A DNA stretch of 64,000 nt from Exophiala sp. HKRS030 (Eukaryota > Ascomycota > Eurotiomycetes > Chaetothyriales > Herpotrichiellaceae). Below the pieces are notes generated by a model. It was not told where the DNA came from. It saw nothing but the letters and a program-made list of their open reading frames with translations, and did not search any database. Position 1 is the first letter of the stretch; each line of letters opens with the position of its first letter. Positions 1-11,073 of the stretch are shown piece by piece. Position numbers and translations under genes: made by a program. The stretch is taken from the NCBI GenBank assembly GCA_023897205.1, contig JAHWDD010000010.1:2046001-2110000 (forward strand), given 5' to 3'.

Positions 1-283
1 CCGACGTATTCACATCTATTCTCCTCAATCGTGTAGAGACCGAGAAGTCTTGGTAACAACACCCTCAGCGACCATCCCGAGATGGAGGGATGATCCCTTG
101 TAAGACACGTGATACCCACGCCCCAATTTTGCCCGCCAAATTCTGCCGGTACTATTTCGCGGCGGTCAGAAATTATTTTCGACGTTTGACTGCCCGCAAC
201 ACTTTGATATTATGGCCGCCAGCCGCAGTATTGTTCGGTTATCACGTCCTGAATAAATATGCATACTTCAGGGTGATTAAGAA

Positions 284-3200
284 ATGCCACGATTCGTTCC
301 TCGCCAGCGGAAACACAAAGTCCGGGCTCGCGAACAAGATGGAGCCTCCTCGACACCTACGTCCTCGAATCAGGACCAGATCGTACCCTTGAGTAAAGCA
401 GCGAAGGAGGAGAAGAGACAGAAACTTCGAGAGGAATTGAGATCGCAGCAACCCAAGATCTCTGCGAAAAAGCAAAAGCGATTGGACAAATACATCGAGA
501 ACAAGTTGAAGAAAGATGAGACACTGGACCTACTGAAGAAACTCGAAGAGGAGAAAGTCAAGTACGACGATGCTGTCGCGGCAAAGACAGGGGTTCCGGC
601 CTCAAATCTTGGGAAGCGGACGTTCGGAGAATTTGCAAAAGGCGAAGGGTCAATCAACAAGAAGCAGAAGCAGTCAGTAAAAGTCGATGTTTCTGACGTG
701 GAAAGTGAAGACTCTTTCGAAGCGGAGCATCAAGACGCTTTTGACGATCGTGATGTCGAGCAGCCTGAGATTCAGAAGCTGATTCCCACGAAGCCGACCG
801 GTTCTGGTCTTGCGCAGCCTTTAGAGTTGGATGAGAGGGGCCTTCCCATAATACAAACCAGGAAGACCAAGAAACCAAAGCGGCTCCAACCCGACCCAGA
901 GACACATGAAGAATTGCCTTGGGATGGGTTTGACTCGGAGCCGGAGGGCAATGGCAATCCTTCAGATGATGGAGAAGATTCAGATATCTCAGACGCTCGT
1001 TCGGAAAGCTCATCTGCGTCGTCCGCCGAGGACGATCCTTCGGAATCCGAGGATGAAGATGATCTCGAAACATCTTCTGGGTCGGAGGAGGAGGATTCCG
1101 ACACAAGTGGTTCTGAGAGCATTGAAGACAGTAAGCTTAAGCCCAGGAACTCGGCTTTCAAGGCATGGGCGACTTCACAGCTCAACAGATCAATTGGACA
1201 CGTTCCATCCTACGAGGGGAATAGCGAAGAACTATTGCCTGCGCCTGTAGTTCAGAATCGAGCTCCTACGCTTACTACTACAAAGACTTCATCGCCTGAT
1301 CCCGAACCGAAATCGACACGGAAAGCATATGCCGTGCATGTTGATCGCCCCGAAGATATTCAAGTCTCCAGATCGCAACTCCCTATCATTCAACGAGAGC
1401 AAGAGATTATGGAGGCCATCCACAACAACCCAGTGGTGCTTGTCAAAGGTGACACGGGTAGCGGAAAAACGACCCAAGTACCACAGTTCTTGTTCGAAGC
1501 AGGCTATGGTTCTCCAGATGGACCTACACCAGGGATGATTGGTGTTACTCAGCCTCGGAGGGTGGCGGCAGTAAGTATGGCCAAGCGCGTCAGTGTCGAG
1601 CTTGGCGACCATGGAAGTCAGGTTGGCTATCAAATACGCTTCGACAGCAATGTGTCGTCAAAGACTGCCATCAAGTTCATGACCGATGGGATCCTATTAC
1701 GAGAGCTTTCGCATGATTTACTGTTGAAGAAGTATTCGGCAATTGTCATCGATGAAGCACATGAACGGAGTGTCAACACCGATATCTTGATAGGAATGCT
1801 CAGCAAGATTGTGCCAGCACGGATGGTGAAGAACAAATGGAATCCAGACCCGAAACCCTTAAAAGTCATTATCATGTCTGCAACTTTGAACGTTGGTGAC
1901 TTCTTGCGTGAAAAGCTGTTCTCGGCGTCTGAAAGACCACCTATAGTCGAGGCTGAGGGTCGTCAGCATCGAGTCACTACCCACTTTGCACTTAGGTCAA
2001 GGGCCGACTATGCTGAAGAGGTCGTTGAAAAGGTTACAAGGGCTCATCGAAAGTTGCCTAGAGGCGGGATCTTGGTCTTCCTTACCGGACAGAACGAAAT
2101 TCGTCTGGTGGGAGACCGTCTTAGAGCGGCTTTGCAGCCTCGGAATGACAATCATCGATCCACAAGCACACCACGTGTAGAGATCGCGGCAAGTGAAGTG
2201 CCACTGGAGGCTGAAGACATTGAAGTCGGTGGTTTTAAGGTTCAAGAGGGAACCGACGACTTTGATGACATTGAGATATTGACAGAAGATGAAGCCGATT
2301 CCGATGAATTCGATGTTTCAGATGACGATGACGAAATTGAAGATGAAACTGAGCAAGGCTCTGCAACGAAACAAAGGACACAAGATGTCCAGGCATTATC
2401 AAAGGAGAAGTCATCAAAAGATCCCTATGCTTCTGTCCACATATTACCTTTATATTCTCAATTGCCAACGAGCGAGCAGCTAAAGATCTTCGAGACGCCC
2501 CCTGAAGGCTCCCGTTTGATTGTTCTCGCCACCAATGTTGCGGAGACTAGTTTGACGATCCCTGGCATTCGGTTCGTGTTCGATTCTGGAAGAAGCAAAG
2601 AACGCAAGTACAATCTTGATTCCGGAGTTCAGAGCTTCGAGATCGACTATATCAGCAAGGCGAGTGCTCAACAAAGAGCTGGACGTGCAGGAAGAACAGG
2701 ACCGGGCCACTGTTGGCGACTCTACACCTCTGCAGTGTATGAACAATTCTTCCCTGACCACGCCGAGCCAGAAATGTTGAGAGCTCCTGCAGAGAGCGTG
2801 GTTCTGCAGCTCAAGAGCTTTGCATATCCCAAACCCGTTGCCGAGTTTCCCTTCCCGTCACCGCCAGCAGCGTCCACACTGAACAAAGCAGAACAACTGC
2901 TCCGTAACCTTGGTGCTCTAACACCAGCCGGAGTCATCACGGATCTGGGCAAACAGCTCTCCATCTATCCACTGTCTCCACGTTTAGGGAAAATCCTCGC
3001 AGCAGCCGTCACAGAACCGTCACTCACCTCCCAAATTCTGACTCTCGTCGCCAGTCTCGCAGTCCCCGAGATCTTCATCACCGAAACTCAAATGAATCTC
3101 TCCTCATCTACGTCCTCCGATGCCATCTCCCGCACCGACGGTTCCCAGCATGGAGTCTACACCCGCGCTGATCAACAAGCCGACACCGACCGGGACGCGC

Positions 3201-4059
3201 TCAAACAATCCTACGGCCGCGCCATGGCGACCTTCTCTCGCCACGACAAAACCTCGGATGCCATGCGCGTCTTCACCGCTGTGCAAACCTACCTCGCGCA
3301 ATCGCCATCGGCCCGCCACACATTCTGCCAAAGACATTTCATCCGCGAAAAGGCAATGCTCGAAATCGCCCAGCTCCGTACCCAACTAGAATCTCTCCTG
3401 CTCGCCAACCACCGAGGCACCATCACACGCGAAGCGATCCAAAAGTCCACCTCACAACCACTCCCACCCAAGCTCACAACACGGCTAACCACGATCGCCG
3501 CATCCGGCCACATCGACCAAGTCGCAATCCGCTACGACCTGCTCCCACACCCGGTGGACCTCCCCATCCTGCCGCGCCGCGCCATCGACGTCCCTTACCT
3601 CCCTTTACTACCGATCTCAGACCGCCCCTCCTCATCCTCCCCCTCGTCGAGCGAGCAGTCTTCATCCACCCCTCGTCGGTCCTCTCACGCACAACCGTCA
3701 AATCCCTCCCCGGCTACATCAGCTACACGCACCTGCAGCGCTCGCAAGCGCAGACCATCACCTCCGACCCCTCATCAATACCCAAGACGAGAATGTTCCC
3801 ACTGACGCCGCTGACGCCGGCGCAACTAGCGCACCTGGCGCGCGACACCGCGCTGATCCGCTATGGCAAGCCGATTCCCAAAAGCAAGATCGACGATCTA
3901 CCTGGAACGCCGAAGCGGAGGGAGTGTTGGGTTGCGGTTGAGTTGAAGGCTGGCGCAGGGGATGGCGCGTTGGGCTGGGGCTTGCCGCCGCTGAAGGTCC
4001 GGCAGGTCCTTGATGTCAAGAGTAAGGCGGGCTGGAGGGTTGAGGAGGTACTGGGTTGA
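284..4059 (+). CDS. DHR1: DEAH-box RNA helicase DHR1/ECM16 (DHX37 family), C-terminus frameshifted
   Basis: This is the nucleolar DEAH helicase that releases U3 snoRNA from pre-ribosomes during small-subunit assembly (family knowledge). The start MPRFVPRQRKHK is typical of the family. A charged N-terminal region precedes the Walker A motif GDTGSGKT (about residue 389), DEAH (about 490), SAT (about 531), an acidic insert and QRAGRAGRTG (about 800), followed by the HA2/OB region. The opening frame reads on to about 3805, but from about 3650 its translation becomes a low-complexity Ser/Pro tail. The conserved C-terminus (VFIHPSSVLS, IPKTRMFPLTP, YGKPIPK) continues one frame away and stops at 4059. 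One extra base in the C-run at 3639-3643 would rejoin the frames. No GT-AG intron of workable length fits there. Function is certain; the integrity of the C-terminus is not. Confidence 0.95.
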
Positions 4060-4424
4060 GGTTGTGAGGTGTACGCAATTGATTTCTTTGTGCAGCATGT
4101 CGAAATGATGGTTTCAATGAGATGAACATACCATGACGAAATTGGCAATGGGATACTATAGAAGGAGGGGAATGGTCCGATTGGACTGCTGAGTTGGCAA
4201 CTGATACGATCGTAATTGCATAGACTCTAGCTCAAGGTATTTACAGTTGACCATCTGAAGTACTCATACAAGTGTTTAGACAAAGAGCTATGACTTGGTT
4301 TCGTTGAAAATTTGCTGGTCACGCATCTAGAAGTGGATATTGCGAGTTCGACCCTATGCGTTCCTTTGCTGGTGGCGACGATCTTGACCTGATGGCTTGC
4401 ATCGTCAGTGACAGTCACACAGTC

Positions 4425-5945
4425 TTAGTCATTGCGGACCACTCGAGTCATTTCCTCCAGGGAAAGAACCGCGCGTCTGACTCGTCGAAGTGCACCGGCC
4501 AATTCGTCCTTCAGAGCAGTGTCACTCAGCCTGCTTGAAACCTTCACCCACCATGGTGCGATATTTTCGATGATACGCATGACGAGACAGGCCTGAAGGT
4601 AGATCACATCACCGAACGGGATAATTTCATCTTGGACTTCCTTCTCGTCTCGAGTCATGCCATCAAAATTGGTTGCCTTGGCTTTGAAGACGTATGCAGG
4701 CTGAACCAAGCTGGCCGGCAATGCATCTAACTCACGAAGCGCTTCCAAGAACGTGGCATAGGATGCACCGGGCCAATCGTTCGCATCATTGACCATGGTG
4801 TTTGCAAATTCTTCCGGTTCTGGGTATAAGCCCGAGAACTCCACGTCAAGGACTGCTGAGACTTCCAATTGTCCATCTGCATTCTCGGCGACAAGTACGT
4901 TGCGAGGTGAAAGATCATAGTGAGTGAACATGGATTTCTGTTCGGTATTGAGGAGCGCAGTCATGTCAAAGCCCTCGTCAGGTTCTTGGGCTAAGTTGCT
5001 TGTGGCAAAAAGAGGCAAGTAAGGTAATGTGTTCTCCATGAATTCCTTGACAAGATCTGTCATTGGTTTCTTAAGGTAAGCATAGATGTCACCCTCTTCA
5101 AGCTTTCGAAGTGCGGAGTTCATACGATGTGTGGCATAAGCCAAGTGATTGATTAGTGGCTTTGTTGGCTGCACATGTCCTGTGAGTCGGCCTTGGATGT
5201 AGATATCCATCCCAGGAAGAATTGAGCGGACATAGAGAGTCGCTGCTGCTGGTGGAACCTCTCCTTGCGGAATGAGAATCACGTTTCCAATAGCTTTACC
5301 TGGAGGCATGTTGTTTCTCCAGGTAGCGACATACTCTGCAACTTGTCGCATGATCAACTTGCCATTGGCGCCGACCAAGTCTTTCTGTTCAATGATGCGA
5401 CCAGGAACACGGCTCAGAAGCATCCATCCTTGACCGACGGATTCTTTGGAGGCGTCTTCTTCCCCTTCAAGACCTGCGAAGAAAGAGTCGTGCAAAGATG
5501 TGTGTCCTTGTGGATTACTGCGTGTCTGAACCTTTTCACCATCGTCTGACCAAGACAGGACACGTGGGATAGACAATGACGGGCAGTACTTCTCCAAGAG
5601 AAGGAGGCATGAGATCTCATTCTGGATCTTGCGTTCATCAAACCCACGACCGATAATCTTGAGTACGTAAGAGGTGGTTGCTGGAGTGCGTCGGCTAGTG
5701 ACTTTTTCCAAACCATCTTCATTCTCGGTATCTGATGTATCTGAGCACAAGCTCTCTTCACCCATGCGAAGCTTAGTGTCGATGTTGATGTAGTAGATTC
5801 GATTGTTGAAAGACTTGCCAGAGGGCAAAGGCTCGATGTTGATCTCATCAAGGTCGACCTTATCTAGACTCTTTGAGACAATGGCTTTGATCTTGGCGTC
5901 AGAGAAGTGGACATTGTAGTTTGGATTGCTTCGAGGAGTTGGCAT
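4425..5945 (-). CDS. Aminoglycoside phosphotransferase-like (APH-fold) kinase
   Basis: A single-exon protein of 506 residues with a kinase-like APH fold, a large fungal family of mostly unknown small-molecule substrates. Visible are the N-lobe strand YVLKIIGRGF (about 93-102) with a candidate ATP lysine, the Brenner motif HYDLSPRN (342-349) with the catalytic Asp, and the metal-binding motif LDVEFSGL (366-373), where DVEF replaces the usual DxD/DFG. Length is normal for fungal members. A Glu/Ser-rich insert (about 62-82) lies early in the N-lobe. The start is the first ATG of the open frame; it follows about 1.5 kb with no gene. Nothing here shows antibiotic resistance; the family name is historical. 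Confidence 0.9.
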   Translation of the reverse strand: MPTPRSNPNYNVHFSDAKIKAIVSKSLDKVDLDEINIEPLPSGKSFNNRIYYINIDTKLRMGEESLCSDTSDTENEDGLEKVTSRRTPATTSYVLKIIGRGFDERKIQNEISCLLLLEKYCPSLSIPRVLSWSDDGEKVQTRSNPQGHTSLHDSFFAGLEGEEDASKESVGQGWMLLSRVPGRIIEQKDLVGANGKLIMRQVAEYVATWRNNMPPGKAIGNVILIPQGEVPPAAATLYVRSILPGMDIYIQGRLTGHVQPTKPLINHLAYATHRMNSALRKLEEGDIYAYLKKPMTDLVKEFMENTLPYLPLFATSNLAQEPDEGFDMTALLNTEQKSMFTHYDLSPRNVLVAENADGQLEVSAVLDVEFSGLYPEPEEFANTMVNDANDWPGASYATFLEALRELDALPASLVQPAYVFKAKATNFDGMTRDEKEVQDEIIPFGDVIYLQACLVMRIIENIAPWWVKVSSRLSDTALKDELAGALRRVRRAVLSLEEMTRVVRND

Positions 5946-7443
5946 GGTTGCCTTCGTTTTGATTTGGTTTGCAGAATCTCTGATGACAAGCGAAAAGTGG
6001 ATCCTTACGACCTGTCTTACTAGATTTTTGGCCTACAGCCAGAGACGTGGATGGTGCAGGTATGGGAGAAAGTGTTACCCTGACACGAATTGCAGAGTCG
6101 AGCCACCAGGGCTGATTGCTTCTCAATGTTCAGGCAAATCTTGTGCTGAAGGCTTGTTGTAGAGAGGCTTGATAGAGAGCTTTGGAGAGAGGAGAGAGCC
6201 TGAATCCAGGTGAGGACTGTCTTAACTTATAGAGGACAGGGTGAAAACGGCGTTTGCTTTGAGATTGCTGGCATATACCTCCACTCACGAGAGAAGGATG
6301 AAGAGGAGTTTTGTGAGACCTGACAAGAATGTGGGATGAGTCGAAGAATGAAACTCTTGGCCAAGAAAGTACGAAGAGGGAAAGAACATACAGATGCAGA
6401 GTGTTCGAATGACTTTGGCAAGCACGATCCTCCCCGGCCAATGAGATCGTGGTTTAATGAGTCACCAGAAGAAGGTCCTTAGGAATGAGGTAAAGCAGTC
6501 CAAACGAATCGTAGCAAAACCTGTATGACTTCTGGAGGATCTCTCAGTGTGCTTTGAGTTGGTGGCAGCAGTTGTAGGACAAAGGCTAGATTGAAGTGAC
6601 AAAGATGCCTTCTTCTCACATGAGTCTTCACAACTGAGTCGTGCCATTTTCGTGATGGCCTGGAGCTCTCTGTCCACTCTTCTTCTAGTCAGCCTGGATG
6701 AGCCCGTCAGGTGAATGGTGTCTCTGGTGGTGTCACCAAAAATTTATGACATCGTACATGCCTCTGACCCGGTATTCATGCAGCATGCACGGTGATATCT
6801 CTATCATGATACCTAAAATACTCGTTACACAAACAGAAATCAAACAATCACTTCAGACATGAAGAAACACAGAGCGTGGGGGTGTTTTGGAGGTCAGCCT
6901 TGAGATGCATGTCCTGCGTGGAAGAGTGGAACATCTCTTGATGAGTTGGGCATTCACTTCAAGGTCCTGTGATGTGCAGTTGAGGGTAGGAGTTTCACAA
7001 ACCCAGCACCTTAGATCTGTACTCTCATCAAAGCAGTGCTTAATCAAGGAAATGCCTTTCGATGCTAGTCATGTCTGGTCTTGGAGTTGGCTCCGAGTTT
7101 TCCATTCGCAGCCTTCACATCTGCTTGTCAATAAGTAGGCTATTGTAATTTCCGTACCTCTCTGCCTCGACTGGACCAAAGGTTCTGACTCATGACCGGT
7201 TTGTGTACACCCGAGAAAAAACACCACCTGGTCGTGTCAGGTTCAAAAAGATTTCCTGGATTTCAACGCCGGTCAAATGAAAATGTGTGCTGTAACGCCT
7301 TCCTTTGCTTGGTTGGATCTTGCGATGCACCATCAGCATTACCATTCCAGTAACGCCTGTAGTCTCCCGTCATCAAGTGATCATAAGGAGACATAGTGAA
7401 AAGTATGATACACATCTCTTCGTCCTCGGGTGGGTAGCAGGCT
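5946..7443. other. Intergenic, no supported gene
   Basis: About 1.5 kb between the APH-like gene and the zinc-binding protein. It contains only short open frames on both strands with no recognisable domains. It presumably holds the promoter and leader of the APH-like gene and the 3' end of the next gene. Confidence 0.6.
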
Positions 7444-8789
7444 CTAGGCCTTCTCTTTCTCCTTATCCTTGTCCTTCTTTCCAGGTTTGCTGCCAGGTTT
7501 CTTGCGAGCAATACCATCACCCGAAGCACTGCTATTGAGACTTGTAGTTTTCAGCTTAAGCTTCAACGTTGGTTCGGAACTTTGATCTCTCGTAGCCTTT
7601 GTAGGTGTAACTGAAATTGTGTCTCCGTTAGCCTCCTTAAGAGGACTTGCTTCGCCGCCGCTGTCGTCAGCGATGGTATCAATCTCACGTAGTTTTGAGG
7701 GGGCGCCGATAGCCTTCTTGTCCGTCTTTTTGATGTTATCTCCAGTCTTTTGCTTCTTCTTCATGGTGCCCTTAGGCTCATCGTCCTCTGCCTTGCGTTT
7801 CACGCCATTTGAAGCCGGCTTCGGTGAGTTTGCACGACTATCACGAGGTGTCCCGCCGATCTTCGCAATAGCCTCACGGCCAGCGGCACGGTCTTTCTTC
7901 AAGTAGCAGCTGCCATTGAGATGTGTAGCAAAGACATTGACTGATTTCCAATGATCTCCAAGGTGGGATTCACGATTGGGGCATTTGGCGGCAGGATAGT
8001 CAATCTCTTTGAATTCGAACTGCTCGTTAGCCAAGGATGATGAGGGCGTCAAGGGATCGGACGCTTCGGAGGCCGCGGGTGAGCCAGGGTCGTTCTTCTT
8101 TTTGTTCTTGCCTTTAGCTTGTCCCTTGACTTTGACACCCTTTTTTCTCTGACCATGGACGTCATGTTTGTCAATGATGATCATTGGCTCGGTCTTGCAG
8201 TATTGTTCATGTGGGTCTGGTACGGGACGGGAATTCCAGCCTACACGTGGGTACTGCAGGCGACGCAGGCGACAGTTAGGGCATCTGATATGCTTGACTG
8301 TCTTCATGGGATTGCCCTTGAGGCTGACTTCTCCACCTTGGAGGATCGCGGAGCTCGTTTCGACAGTCTCATCATCGGCGGTTTCGGTCTCTCCTTGTTC
8401 TCCAGTCGTCTTTTTGCCCAATTTCTCAGCTCGTTGTTCGACCTCAACGACAGCGGTTTGCATTCGAGCAATTTTTTCCTCTTGGTGGACCTCGAGGAGA
8501 ATGTCATGTAGGATACTTTCCAAGGACTGCTCCAGTAGGAAGACAATCTGAACATGTTAGCCCCAAGACACGACGAAAGTGCCACCGTACGACTTACCGC
8601 TTGCTCTTGATCAGAAGCAGTCAACACCACTGGTGCTTTAGAGCCCTTTGCCGTGGCCATGTTTGGCAAGCTTTGCACTGGGGGCGGACAGTCAGCCACT
8701 ATATCTTGGTCCATCATGAAACGTTCCCATAGTTGCAGTTCCCGGGTGCTGGTGTGTGAACGAGCTTTGTCACCGTTATTTGGTTCCAT
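7444..8789 (-). CDS. Conserved-looking zinc-binding nuclear-type protein, function unknown
   Basis: Two exons: 8598-8789 and 7444-8547. The 50-nt intron (8548-8597) has a GTAAGT donor, a GCTAAC branch-like site and a CAG acceptor. Joined, it encodes 431 residues starting MEPNNGDKAR. A helical segment around the splice junction (FLLEQSLESILHDILLEV) precedes two Cys/His clusters. The first is RCPNCRLRR followed about 20 residues later by HEQYC. The second is KCPNRESH...HLNGSC. Both look like small zinc-binding knuckles. The C-terminal third is Lys/Ser-rich with basic stretches such as KKKQKTGDNIKKTDKK and a KPGKKDKDKEKEKA end, suggesting nuclear or chromatin association (inference). An upstream in-frame ATG at 8831 would add 14 residues and is less convincing. 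Confidence 0.75.
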
Positions 8790-10164
8790 GATCGACAGCA
8801 AGCAAGTGATCCAATTTGATACGACGCACAAGTGTCAGGGGAACGGGATAAGAGCATGAAACATAGAAACATGATCCAACTTCTTCGCAATACCACTGGG
8901 TATACACATGGGAGACCAAACTCCAGATGGGCAACTTCAAGTGAACCATGCTGCCCATCGTCTGCAGTACCAAGTACCAGCTGGAGATGCTCATTCACGG
9001 GAATTGAAGTAACGTCATGTCGTATTGTAGTGCCGGTGGCAGTATTGACTCACATTATTATCAACTTCCACCGAATCGTCACTGGTACGGCGTGAAGGTG
9101 AACCTTTTTGCTGTTCAATCAAACACCTCAATGCACTCCACTCCCGTTTGTCCACCTTACAGCACAACCATCTATTGTTGTATCAATCGAGTATCATGAG
9201 TGGCCAAGCAGAACCTTCTTTTTTGTGACGCCAAAATGCTTCTGTTAAGCAGGTAGCAAGTTGCAAGTGGCAGAGGAGTTTTTGTTTCGAGGTCGTGACG
9301 GAGGCTTCGCAGAGCGTATTAGGACGGCCTTTGGGTTTCTAAAAGGACAAGTAGATGATGCCAATGGACTTCGTCAAGGGATCGCGGAGTTTTGAGAAGC
9401 AAAAGAGAGGAGTAAACGTCTCGTATGAGATCTGTTGGTGGGTATGAAATACGGCGAGCACGTTGAACGCAGTTCAAGAAATTAAAGTCATTCTGAGCAG
9501 GTGAATTACTGGAGAACATCTAAGCGGCGTGGCGGGATAGTTACTTGGGGTTTACTTAGTCAGGGCCGAATGGGGCCGACCACTTAAACTGCCAAAGGAC
9601 GGTTAGAATTGCGTGTATTACGAGTCATGTTTGGGCTCTGCTGAAGCCTGGAGGCCCTCAGCTAGGGGTAGCCCCTCACCTGAAGATCCCCTTATCCTGG
9701 TGCAAGTAACTTAGTCTGGTGCTGGCAGTAGGTGGCAGGCTGGTTGTGGGAGACCTAAACTGCCCGTAGGCTTGGGGGGCTGCCACGGTCTGCCCAGGGA
9801 GGCAGACACTTAGTGAGACGCAATGTCCTAACTGCTTAGCGCCGGGAACAACCGCCCGGAGATCTTGCTTCGAGCCCTTGCAGCAAACTCTGCAGCGGAT
9901 GCACCACAACTTCTTCTTGCAGTCTGAACTTGACGCTGCTTTTCGCTACCAACCTTGCTATGTGCTTAGATGTGCTTAGTACGTCCCCAGGGACTTCGAG
10001 ATCCACAGCGCCTTCGCCCAATGTCGCGTGCCTGACGACGCGTCAAATTATATCAAAAAACATCTTCACACAGTACGTCTCTCTACTCGTACATGGAAGC
10101 AATCATGCATAACAGATCTGACAGATAATTCTCGACCCCGACCTAAGGACAATCGGACAACGAG
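8790..10164. other. Intergenic with a GC-rich island at about 9640-9910
   Basis: Nearly 1.4 kb without a supported gene. Most is ordinary spacer. From about 9640 to 9910 composition changes to GC-rich sequence with short inverted repeats, for example AGGGG-TAG-CCCCT near 9663-9675, and no sustained open frame. It could be a degenerate repeat or mobile-element remnant. I cannot assign a family. Confidence 0.4.
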
Positions 10165-10893
10165 ATGCCTCAAACAAGTCTCCTATCTTTCTTCCCGCAA
10201 CCAAAAGCTTCCTCATTGAAGACTTCAGGCTTCGAAGATGGCCCCAAGGATCTATTGGAGAATGACAATGGACCATCAACGACAGGCGTTCCTTGTACTC
10301 TGCCATCAACGGACACCAGCGTGAGCATTCTGGATCAAGTGCAAATGAAGCTATCAACTTCCACATGCCCAATCACGGTCCCACACCTTCCCCATGCCTT
10401 GGTGACTATTCTACTGTCTTCCCACGTGCCAGTAATTCAGAGGTTGACCAGCACCACACTTCCAGTCCGCTACAGCGACTCTTTCTTCCTGGAACCCGTC
10501 AACGACCCAATCATTTCACAGCTTACGCGTGTCGTTCTTTACTCATCGGAGCCTGTGGGATGGATCCGATGTCGGCTGGAGCCTTGCTCTCCGAATCCAT
10601 CGTGCCAACCACGGCTCCAACAAATCTATATCCAAGCATTGGCGTTGTTGGCTCCATATCGAGGCTCCGGACTTGCCACCATTCTTCTGGATACTGTCTT
10701 GAAAAGCCCTGTTGCCACAGCAAACTCGATAGTGGCTGTATACGCCCACGTGTGGGAGAAGAATGATAATGCTTTGGAATGGTACGCATCTCGTGGCTTT
10801 AAACGAGTGATGCTTGTCGAAAGATACTACCGAAGGCTCAAACCAGGTGGTGCATGGATCGTTCGAAGGGATATCACCCACACACCGCCTTGA
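10165..10893 (+). CDS. NAA50/San-like GNAT N-acetyltransferase with N-terminal PIP box
   Basis: A single-exon protein of 242 residues. The C-terminal half matches NAA50 (San), an N-terminal/lysine acetyltransferase linked to sister-chromatid cohesion. It has the acetyl-CoA loop APYRGSGLA, the strand preceding it (YIQALALL), and the NAA50-like tail AVYAHVWEKNDNALEWYASR, then GFKRV and ERYYRRLKP. Right at the N-terminus is MPQTSLLSFFPQ, a perfect match to the PCNA-interacting consensus (Gln3, Leu6, Phe9, Phe10). A long linker (about 12-65) separates it from the catalytic domain. Canonical NAA50 is shorter and lacks this peptide; cohesin acetyltransferase Eco1 does carry an N-terminal PIP box. 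I infer targeting to replication forks. It lies 180 bp upstream of the next gene on the same strand. Confidence 0.85.
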   Translation: MPQTSLLSFFPQPKASSLKTSGFEDGPKDLLENDNGPSTTGVPCTLPSTDTSVSILDQVQMKLSTSTCPITVPHLPHALVTILLSSHVPVIQRLTSTTLPVRYSDSFFLEPVNDPIISQLTRVVLYSSEPVGWIRCRLEPCSPNPSCQPRLQQIYIQALALLAPYRGSGLATILLDTVLKSPVATANSIVAVYAHVWEKNDNALEWYASRGFKRVMLVERYYRRLKPGGAWIVRRDITHTPP

Positions 10894-11073
10894 TTTCATC
10901 CAGGGGAAGGCTTCAATCCTCTATTTCGCATTCATGTCCTTGCCATGTATTTATTCGACAAAGAAGAAAGACTTTACATTGTTGCCACTCTACGGCGGAC
11001 AAAGAATGCAGCAAACCCATCACTGCATTCATGGACCCTTTAAAGACATAACATAAAGCATCATATCGGAACA

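Noticed and set aside
654..1250. Open frames on both strands inside the acidic region of DHR1
   Set aside because: They are by-products of Glu/Asp/Ser-rich coding in the real gene and have no domain.
3590..3660. An intron at the DHR1 break
   Set aside because: No GT-AG pair gives both a workable length and the right phase; one missing C explains the frames better.
6130..6441. 103-codon open frame upstream of the APH-like gene
   Set aside because: No recognisable domain, and it lies in the leader/promoter region.
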